Of a DNA stretch of 11,539 bases, positions 7,651 to 11,539 are shown in pieces. Numbering within the stretch: position 1 is the stretch's first letter; each line of letters begins with the position of its first letter. Source of the stretch: Deltaproteobacteria bacterium (GTDB lineage: Bacteria; Desulfobacterota; DSM-4660; Desulfatiglandales; Desulfatiglandaceae); NCBI GenBank assembly GCA_018644785.1, contig JABGPV010000169.1, positions 1 to 11,539 of the forward strand, given 5' to 3'. Below the pieces are notes generated by a model. The model worked only from the letters and a program-made list of their open reading frames with translations. It made no database searches and had not been told where the DNA came from. The position numbers were made by a program, and so were the translations under genes.

Positions 7651-7678
7651 GGATTATGAAAGAGCATTCAAGGACTCT

Positions 7679-7864
7679 CTAAGCACCGGCCTCAAGGGTA
7701 CATTGGGCAAAGTCTATTTTTTCTCCACATCCGGAGCATGTATGCTCCTTGCCAAACTCATCTGAAAAGATTTCCTTTTCCTTTTCACAGTTGGGGCATT
7801 TACAAGTAAAGGCTTTCAAATTCTTAGCTTGCTCAAAACCCGGACAATGCTGTGGCGTTGACAT
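7679..7864 (-). CDS. Small cysteine-rich zinc-ribbon protein, function unknown
   Basis: This 61-aa protein has seven cysteines: C7, C21, C23, C26, C43, C46 and C55. CPNC (23-26) and CSGC (43-46) are 16 residues apart and form a zinc-ribbon or rubredoxin-like knuckle pair; C7, C21 and C55 are extra. The order of residues is not that of rubredoxin (no GYxYD or DW-CPxC). ATG 7864 has AGGGG 7-8 nt upstream. It lies 72 bases after the superoxide reductase gene on the same strand, so it is probably in the same operon and may be a metal-site or redox accessory protein. I do not recognise a characterised family. Confidence 0.75.
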   Translation of the reverse strand: MSTPQHCPGFEQAKNLKAFTCKCPNCEKEKEIFSDEFGKEHTCSGCGEKIDFAQCTLEAGA

Positions 7865-7936
7865 AATCGACCCCTTTCATTCAAGCGAATCATTTGGATT
7901 GTTGACCTCTTCCGGACTTCTTTTCGGAAAAAGCAT

Positions 7937-8311
7937 TTAACCCTTCCAAAGACCGTGAAGGGTGCAATACTCCCGCGCCGTGACCTGATCCGCCGTCACC
8001 TTGAAAGTTGCTTCGGGTGCGTCACCCGGTTTCAAGAACTGTCGATAAACCGAGCCATCGGCAATAATTTCAATCCATTCGATATAGTGTTTTTCCTCCA
8101 TGGGATGCGCCACTTCACCCACCTTGACTGTCACGCCGTCGGCGGTTTTTTCAACTACCGGTACGTGTTTTTCCTTGGCGGCATCAACGGTATTTGCCTT
8201 GAAAAGCACCATGGGTTGACCACAGCATGCCAGATCCCCTTTGCCACCATGCAACACCTCAACGATATTTCCACATGCTTCGCATTTATAAACTTCCATC
8301 CGTTCAGCCAT
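7937..8311 (-). CDS. dfx: Desulfoferrodoxin, two-iron superoxide reductase
   Basis: This 124-aa cytoplasmic protein reduces superoxide to hydrogen peroxide without making oxygen. The N-terminal desulforedoxin domain carries centre I with all four cysteines (C10, C13, C29, C30). The C-terminal neelaredoxin domain carries the catalytic Fe(His)4Cys centre II: His49, His69, His75, His119 and Cys116 ([10 protein letters not shown]). The EKH triplet (Glu47, Lys48, His49) at the substrate lid is intact. Length and residue numbers fit the Desulfovibrio and Desulfoarculus enzymes. ATG 8311 has AAAGGAGGG close upstream. It lies 28 bases after rubrerythrin, which can remove the peroxide it makes, and downstream of rubredoxin, its usual electron donor; this is a complete superoxide-to-water set. 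Also called rbo. Confidence 0.97.
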   Translation of the reverse strand: MAERMEVYKCEACGNIVEVLHGGKGDLACCGQPMVLFKANTVDAAKEKHVPVVEKTADGVTVKVGEVAHPMEEKHYIEWIEIIADGSVYRQFLKPGDAPEATFKVTADQVTAREYCTLHGLWKG

Positions 8312-8339
8312 AATACCCTCCTTTATGTTTCGTTAGGTT

Positions 8340-8912
8340 TTAATAGTTTTCACCCAGCAGTTCAAAATAAGCCTGCGGATGGGCGCATGCGGGGCAGCTC
8401 TGAGGCGCTTCATTGCCCGTGTGAATGTAGCCACAGTTTCTGCATCGCCACACCTCTCCCGTGTCCCTTTTAAACACACGATCCGCCTCAATGTTTGCAG
8501 CCAGATCATTATAACGCTTTTCGTGTTGTTTTTCAGCCACGGCGATCGCCATAAAAACATCGGCAATGGCCGTAAACCCTTCTTCACGGGCAATGACCGC
8601 AAAGCCAGGATACATCTCCGTATGTTCGTAATGTTCTCCGGCAGCTGATGCCTTGAGGTTTTCAATGGTGCTCACGATAACGCCAGCGGGGAATGCGGCA
8701 GAGATCTTAACATCTCCTCCCTGGAGGAATTTAAACAGTCTCTTGGCGTGCTCTTTTTCCTGGCTGGCGGTTTCTTCAAAGATAGATGAGATTTGAACAA
8801 AACCTTCCTTTTTGGCTTTGCTGGCAAAGTAAGTGTAACGATTTCTTGCCTGGGATTCACCGGAAAATGCGGTCAATAGATTTATTTCTGTTTGACTACC
8901 CTTCAGGTCCAT
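8340..8912 (-). CDS. rbr: Rubrerythrin (peroxide-reducing diiron protein with rubredoxin domain)
   Basis: This 190-aa protein reduces hydrogen peroxide to water in anaerobes. The N-terminal four-helix bundle carries the diiron ligands Glu19, Glu52/His55 (QEKEH), Glu93, Glu96 and Glu127/His130 (AEKQH). The C-terminal rubredoxin domain has CRNC (157-160) and CPAC (173-176). I chose ATG 8912 rather than an in-frame ATG at 8936: AAAGGAGG lies 9 nt before 8912, and the resulting MDLKGSQTE start matches the family's usual MKSLKGS-type start. It sits 35 bases after the rubredoxin gene and 28 bases before the superoxide reductase gene, all on one strand. Electrons probably come from the adjacent rubredoxin. 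Confidence 0.97.
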   Translation of the reverse strand: MDLKGSQTEINLLTAFSGESQARNRYTYFASKAKKEGFVQISSIFEETASQEKEHAKRLFKFLQGGDVKISAAFPAGVIVSTIENLKASAAGEHYEHTEMYPGFAVIAREEGFTAIADVFMAIAVAEKQHEKRYNDLAANIEADRVFKRDTGEVWRCRNCGYIHTGNEAPQSCPACAHPQAYFELLGENY

Positions 8913-8921
8913 AAGTAGGTA

Positions 8922-8929
8922 CCTCCTTT
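8922..8929 (-). promoter_or_regulatory. Ribosome binding site that decides the rubrerythrin start
   Basis: AAAGGAGG on the minus strand lies 9 bases before ATG 8912 and between the two candidate starts, so ATG 8936 is disfavoured. Confidence 0.7.
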
Positions 8930-8947
8930 GATTCAATGATTAAAAGA

Positions 8948-9151
8948 TTAGGATTCCGCAACCGACCCAGGCCCGGCGAGCGGCCTGAACATTCTTTTTC
9001 CGGCGCCGCAAACGGGGCATTTCCAATCATCGGACAAATCGTCAAAAAGTGTCCCTTTTTGAATTTTGCCTTTTCGGTCACCTCGGTCAGGATCGTAGAT
9101 ATAGCCGCAATTTGTGGTCTGGCACTGGTACATCTGTTCGGGTGTTGCCAT
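8948..9151 (-). CDS. Rubredoxin with CX4C first knuckle
   Basis: This 67-aa one-iron electron carrier has the rubredoxin core [11 protein letters not shown] and [10 protein letters not shown]. Iron ligands are C10, C15, C45 and C48. The first pair is CX4C (CQTTNC) instead of the standard CX2C; a similar Rd-2 type with two extra residues is known from Desulfovibrio desulfuricans. A 12-residue tail follows the usual C-terminus. ATG 9151 has AAGGAG 8 nt upstream. It starts 15 bases after a tiny winged-helix gene and precedes rubrerythrin, so it probably supplies electrons to rubrerythrin and superoxide reductase. Confidence 0.95.
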   Translation of the reverse strand: MATPEQMYQCQTTNCGYIYDPDRGDRKGKIQKGTLFDDLSDDWKCPVCGAGKRMFRPLAGPGSVAES

Positions 9152-9166
9152 GCTGTTTTCTCCTTA

Positions 9167-9340
9167 TTAATCAGGCAATGAATAATAGCATCTTTTGGGC
9201 GAAATGACCGACCCACTCTTTTTCAATTTGCTGATGGCCTTTGATACCTCTTTGCTCTCTTCTCCAATCATCTCAGCCACCTCTCCGGGACGTACCGGCT
9301 TGCCAGCCTTCTTCATCGCTTCAAGAATTTTATTCTCCAT
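9167..9340 (-). CDS. 57-aa winged-helix DNA-binding protein
   Basis: ATG 9340 is preceded by AGGAG 6 nt upstream and the frame closes at TAA 9167-9169. The protein begins MENKILEAMKKAGKPVRPGE and ends SPKRCYYSLPD. The pattern is a minimal winged helix: helix 1 (2-13), helix 2 (GEVAEMIG, 19-26), recognition helix (about 29-42, SKEVSKAISKLKKSG) and a short wing (43-54). It has no ligand or dimerisation domain beyond this; Cys51 is the only cysteine. The stop nearly abuts the ribosome site of rubredoxin, and the DVU0772-family gene ends 24 bases upstream, so all are likely co-transcribed. The likely role is as a local regulator of the redox genes. The fold call rests on the visible helix pattern; binding specificity is unknown. 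Confidence 0.8.
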   Translation of the reverse strand: MENKILEAMKKAGKPVRPGEVAEMIGEESKEVSKAISKLKKSGSVISPKRCYYSLPD

Positions 9341-9364
9341 CTTTTTCTCCTATAAAAGTTTAAA

Positions 9365-9724
9365 TTATGCAACATCCAATTCCTTTTTCAGCCAGTTTTG
9401 TAACTCACCCTCTACGGCATAAACGCCTTTGGCAGTTGGAATGTCGTATTTGTTTTCATTTTTCAGTTCTTCAGGCACCTCGATTTTTGCCAGTTCAACC
9501 GCACCCTCATAATCCCTTTTGATAAAGTAGATCAACGGTGAGTCCTCCCATGTGTTTAAAACAAAATAATGGGACTCATCATCCTTGGATCGTACCATGG
9601 CGTATCCCCTACTCCAGTTGTTACCCCATTCAAGATAAAGTCTTACAGCTTCTTCAGGGGTCATACTCCAATCGATAGAATCGACAAGCTCGTCATTTTT
9701 TTTGAGTTCTTCTAATCCCATCAT
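9365..9724 (-). CDS. DVU0772-family protein, function unknown
   Basis: This 119-aa (or 118-aa, see below) soluble acidic protein has the conserved block MTPEEAVRLYLEWGNNW (about 21-37), followed by SHYFVLNTWED and YFIKRDYEGAVELAKIEVP, and a C-terminal KGVYAVEGELQNWLKKEL. I recognise this as the family named after DVU0772, small proteins confined largely to sulfate reducers and relatives with no known function. ATG codons at 9724 and 9721 are adjacent; the G-rich stretch GGTGGGG just upstream serves either. It lies 52 bases after the 72-aa gene and 24 bases before the winged-helix gene, within the redox run, which makes a role in oxygen or redox response reasonable but unproven. Confidence 0.85.
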   Translation of the reverse strand: MMGLEELKKNDELVDSIDWSMTPEEAVRLYLEWGNNWSRGYAMVRSKDDESHYFVLNTWEDSPLIYFIKRDYEGAVELAKIEVPEELKNENKYDIPTAKGVYAVEGELQNWLKKELDVA

Positions 9725-9776
9725 GGTTCCCCACCCCCCTTCACCGCTAACAATCGATCATTTGAGAAAACTGCAC

Positions 9777-9995
9777 TCACCCTCTATTGGAATCGGTTTT
9801 CCACCATCCCTTTCTGATGTGAGCATTTTTCTCGGCCTCTGCCAGTTTTCTGATTTTGAAAGCGGAATCCCTTAAGACACCATAGAGAACACCGCAGCCA
9901 TTATCTTCCCGCACCATATCTCCTTCATCGGCAATTTTCAGCATCATCTCCGCAATAGAGATGGTATTTTTAATGGTTTCATCACACGGCCTCAT
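9777..9995 (-). CDS. 72-aa conserved-looking protein of unknown function, first gene of the redox run
   Basis: The chosen ATG 9995 has AGGGGG 7 nt upstream; the frame stays open to an ATG at 10112, but that extension has no ribosome site and overlaps the sigma-54 promoter match. The protein is mostly helical (IKNTISIAEMMLKIADEGD, then LYGVLRDSAFKIRKLAEAEK) with two cysteines (Cys4, Cys34) and the central sequence REDNGCGVLYGVLRDSAFKI. It looks like small proteins I have seen in sulfate reducers, but I cannot name the family. It begins 28 bases after the likely sigma-54 start site, so it is probably the promoter-proximal gene of the operon ahead of the DVU0772-family gene. Confidence 0.7.
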   Translation of the reverse strand: MRPCDETIKNTISIAEMMLKIADEGDMVREDNGCGVLYGVLRDSAFKIRKLAEAEKNAHIRKGWWKTDSNRG

Positions 9996-10033
9996 CCTTA
10001 CACCCCCTGAAGGAAATAATAGAGAATATTTTA

Positions 10034-10050
10034 AGCAGATTTCGTGCCAA
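10034..10050 (-). promoter_or_regulatory. Sigma-54 (RpoN) -24/-12 promoter
   Basis: On the minus strand TTGGCACGAAATCTGCT matches the consensus TGGCACGNNNNTTGCW with one mismatch (C for the first T of TTGC). The invariant GG (10048-10047) and GC (10036-10035) have the required 10-base spacing. The predicted start near 10023 leaves a leader of about 28 bases with an AGGGGG ribosome site before ATG 9995. Sigma-54 promoters need an enhancer-binding ATPase; none is encoded in the window. Confidence 0.7.
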
Positions 10051-10119
10051 ACAAATTTGCCGGGCGCATGGGGGTAAAAACCCTGCTTCAGATAGACTTT
10101 GACCGCTTTCACAGGGTCT

Positions 10120-10153
10120 ATCCATGAAATCCATGGCCATCAGCCGATCCATG
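10120..10153. repeat. Three ATCCATG heptamers upstream of the sigma-54 promoter
   Basis: ATCCATG occurs at 10120-10126, 10129-10135 and 10147-10153, with start spacings of 9 and 18 bases; an inverted copy (CATGGAT) is at 10239-10245. The first two also form a CCATG/CATGG inverted repeat (10122-10136). They lie about 97-130 bases upstream of the predicted start, a typical distance for enhancer sites. All spacings are multiples of three, so decayed coding sequence is an alternative. Confidence 0.35.
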
Positions 10154-10342
10154 ATACAATCGTGTCTCAAGAAACCCCGGGATCGCCAAGCACCGGAGAA
10201 GGACGCTTTTTTAGACAGCCCGGCCATGAAGATTATCCCATGGATGTCCACTTGAGGGAGGGATTCCATCAGGCTTATTTTCTAAGATGGGGGGTATTTC
10301 AGGTAAAATATAAAATTTAAAGAGGTTATGGGCATAAACCAC

Positions 10343-10378
10343 CCAATGGAGACAAGCGAGGAAGCTGTCTCACATTGG
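10343..10378. terminator. Imperfect hairpin after the efflux gene
   Basis: CCAATGGAGACA (10343-10354) pairs with TGTCTCACATTGG (10366-10378) except for one bulged A at 10372. It begins about 20 bases past the efflux-gene stop on the minus strand. No T-run follows, so it may mark an RNA 3' end or block readthrough into the redox run without being a canonical terminator. Confidence 0.45.
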
Positions 10379-10397
10379 ATTATGATTCAAAAGTGTT

Positions 10398-11539
10398 TCA
10401 TGATACATCGCTCTCGTTTTCAACAGGCCATCCGCCACCCAGCGCTTTGTACAGACGGATCAGGTTGAGTACCACATTGGCTTGGCTGACCACAAGCTCA
10501 TCCTGTTGGTTAAACAGGCTTTTTTGAGTGACCAGCACATTGTTGAAATCCGTCAATCCCGTCTCGTACTGGACAACGACCAGATCCACAGCTTCCCGCG
10601 TTGCCGCCACCGCTGCCAGCAGCCAGTTCCGCCGGATTTTTTCCTGCTTGTGGGCGACAATGGCGTTTTTGACCTCCTCCATGGCCCTCAGCACCGTATC
10701 TTTATATTTAAAAAGATCCTGCTGAGCGATTTCCTTATGAAAGGCGATGTTGCTGCGGGTTTTGCCGCCGCTGAAAAAGTTCCACTTAATGGGTGATCTG
10801 ATGCCCCAGGCCAGGCTCGATCCTCCACCCATATCCGAGAAAGAGCCGGTTTCCAGCCCGAAAAATCCTGAAATGGCAAATCGGGGGTAAAGGTCCGCTG
10901 TTGCGGCACCGATCAAGGCCGTTTGAGCGGCCAGCTCTTTTTCCGCCATGCGAATGTCCGGTCTCTGGCGCAAGAGGTCGGCAGGAACACCGATGCCGAT
11001 ATTTTTTCTGGCAAGGGGTATCGGCGCGGGTTTACCCAGTTTTGCGTGAAGGGTTTCGGTATTCATATCCAGGAGGACCGCGATCCGATTGATGATCGAA
11101 TGAAGGCGGATCCGGAATGGGGGAATAGCGGCTTCCGTGTTGGAGAGGTTGCTCAGGGCCTGGGCCATATCCAGTTTTGAGCTGATACCGCTGTTATACC
11201 TGGCGCGGGTCAACTCCAGCATTTTGCGTTGGGTGGCGGCATTGGCTTCGGCGCATTGAATCTGGCGCTGACAGGAACGAATCTCAACATAGGCCAGGGC
11301 CACTTCGGCAAACAAGGTGACCATGACATCCCGGTAATCCTCAATGGACGCTTGGTATTCAGCCCCTGCCGCTTCGATCTGACGTCGTATTCGCCCGAAA
11401 ACATCGATCTCCCATAAGGCGTCAACGCCCAAAGCGAACATGTTCTGTCCGTCAAACCCATTCGGCGGGGCCAGTTGTTCCAGCGGGCCGTGGTCGCTGT
11501 GCTTGAACCGGGAAGCCGAGCCATAAACATTGGCGTTGG
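10398..11539 (-). CDS. Outer-membrane efflux protein, NodT/OprM-like, C-terminal part (runs off right edge)
   Basis: The frame is open from the right edge to TGA 10398-10400, giving 379 residues without the N-terminus, which with its signal or lipobox lies outside. Two outer-membrane efflux (TolC-like) repeats are visible: one with ALWEIDVFGRIRRQIEAAGA, ending around TRARYNSGISSKLDMAQALS, and a second with KWNFFSGGKTRSNIAFHKEI, ending in VVVQYETGLTDFNNVLVTQK. The linker motif LLRQRPDIRMAEKELAA is typical of the NodT/OprM group. Such proteins form a trimeric outer-membrane duct that works with RND or ABC pumps and a periplasmic adaptor. An internal ATG at 11441 is unlikely to be the start because the homologous sequence continues upstream (NGFDGQN, then to the edge). 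An adaptor and pump would be expected to the right of the window. The efflux substrate cannot be told. Confidence 0.93.
   Translation of the reverse strand, partial: NANVYGSASRFKHSDHGPLEQLAPPNGFDGQNMFALGVDALWEIDVFGRIRRQIEAAGAEYQASIEDYRDVMVTLFAEVALAYVEIRSCQRQIQCAEANAATQRKMLELTRARYNSGISSKLDMAQALSNLSNTEAAIPPFRIRLHSIINRIAVLLDMNTETLHAKLGKPAPIPLARKNIGIGVPADLLRQRPDIRMAEKELAAQTALIGAATADLYPRFAISGFFGLETGSFSDMGGGSSLAWGIRSPIKWNFFSGGKTRSNIAFHKEIAQQDLFKYKDTVLRAMEEVKNAIVAHKQEKIRRNWLLAAVAATREAVDLVVVQYETGLTDFNNVLVTQKSLFNQQDELVVSQANVVLNLIRLYKALGGGWPVENESDVS

Larger units (their letters stand above)
9996..10397. other. About 400 bases without a convincing gene, upstream of the redox run
   Basis: This stretch holds the ribosome site (10003-10008) and sigma-54 promoter (10034-10050) of the 72-aa gene, repeated ATCCATG heptamers (10120-10153 and inverted at 10239-10245), and an imperfect hairpin (10343-10378) after the efflux gene. 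Open frames exist on both strands (minus from 10269, plus from 10099) but lack good ribosome sites and recognisable domains. A decayed gene on the minus strand cannot be excluded. Confidence 0.6.

Noticed and set aside
7898..7903. TTGACC half-site between superoxide reductase and zinc-ribbon genes
   Set aside because: There is no matching GGTCAA half at the required spacing, so it does not support an HcpR site.
8913..8936. Rubrerythrin start at ATG 8936
   Set aside because: AAAGGAGG lies between the two ATGs, and the family normally begins at the MDLKGS-like sequence encoded from 8912.
9996..10112. In-frame upstream extension of the 72-aa gene to ATG 10112
   Set aside because: It has no ribosome site at 10112, whereas AGGGGG sits 7 bases before ATG 9995; the extension also overlaps the sigma-54 element.
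9982..10269. 95-codon open frame on the minus strand in the gap
   Set aside because: It has a weak ribosome site, no recognisable domain, and overlaps the promoter and start of the 72-aa gene; at most a gene remnant.
10099..10320. 73-codon open frame on the plus strand in the gap
   Set aside because: It has no ribosome site, low-complexity His/Gly-rich composition and no family resemblance.
1..11539. CRISPR array, insertion sequence, tRNA or rRNA
   Set aside because: No regularly spaced repeats, transposase frame, terminal repeats or RNA gene sequences were seen on reading the window.

Overview
The window reads as chromosome of an anaerobic, sulfate-reducing-type Desulfobacterota (former Deltaproteobacteria). 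The reasons are a class I hybrid cluster protein with the Desulfovibrio cysteine spacing, a two-iron superoxide reductase (desulfoferrodoxin), rubrerythrin, a CX4C rubredoxin, two small proteins of families otherwise known from Desulfovibrio-type genomes, and an MglA-type GTPase. The organism is inferred from protein content only; no rRNA or tRNA is present.

Left part (1-4655), signalling and cell-surface machinery. A minus-strand pair encodes an MglA-like Ras GTPase (593-1207) and, overlapping it by ATGA, a Kch-type potassium channel that runs off the left edge at its TVGYGD selectivity filter. Divergent from it are a GspE/PilB-type secretion or pilus ATPase with an added TPR-like N-terminus (1390-3729) and a receiver-PAS protein with no output domain (3849-4655). 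No pilin, secretin or MglB gene lies in the window. A perfect 10-bp inverted repeat lies between the ATPase and receiver genes.

Middle part (4669-6868), nitrosative-stress block on the minus strand. hcp (5055-6719) is preceded by a near-perfect HcpR-type palindrome at 6830-6843. It is followed by a 15-bp perfect hairpin and a small cupin gene.

Right-middle part (6869-10050), a minus-strand run of small genes for reactive-oxygen defence and iron-sulfur or zinc proteins. In transcription order: a 72-aa protein of unknown function, a DVU0772-family protein, a 57-aa winged-helix regulator, rubredoxin, rubrerythrin, superoxide reductase, a cysteine-rich zinc-ribbon protein and a HEAT-repeat DVU0298-family protein. 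A strong sigma-54 (-24/-12) promoter match sits just ahead of the first gene. A 12-bp perfect inverted repeat separates the last two genes and affects the choice of start codon for the last.

Right end (10051-11539). About 350 bases without a convincing gene contain repeated ATCCATG heptamers upstream of the sigma-54 promoter and an imperfect hairpin. Then comes the 3' part of an outer-membrane efflux (NodT/OprM-like) gene that continues past the right edge.

The proposed reading is that electrons flow through rubredoxin to superoxide reductase and rubrerythrin, removing superoxide and peroxide, while Hcp handles NO. The small regulator, the sigma-54 promoter and the HcpR-type site would place these under stress-responsive control.
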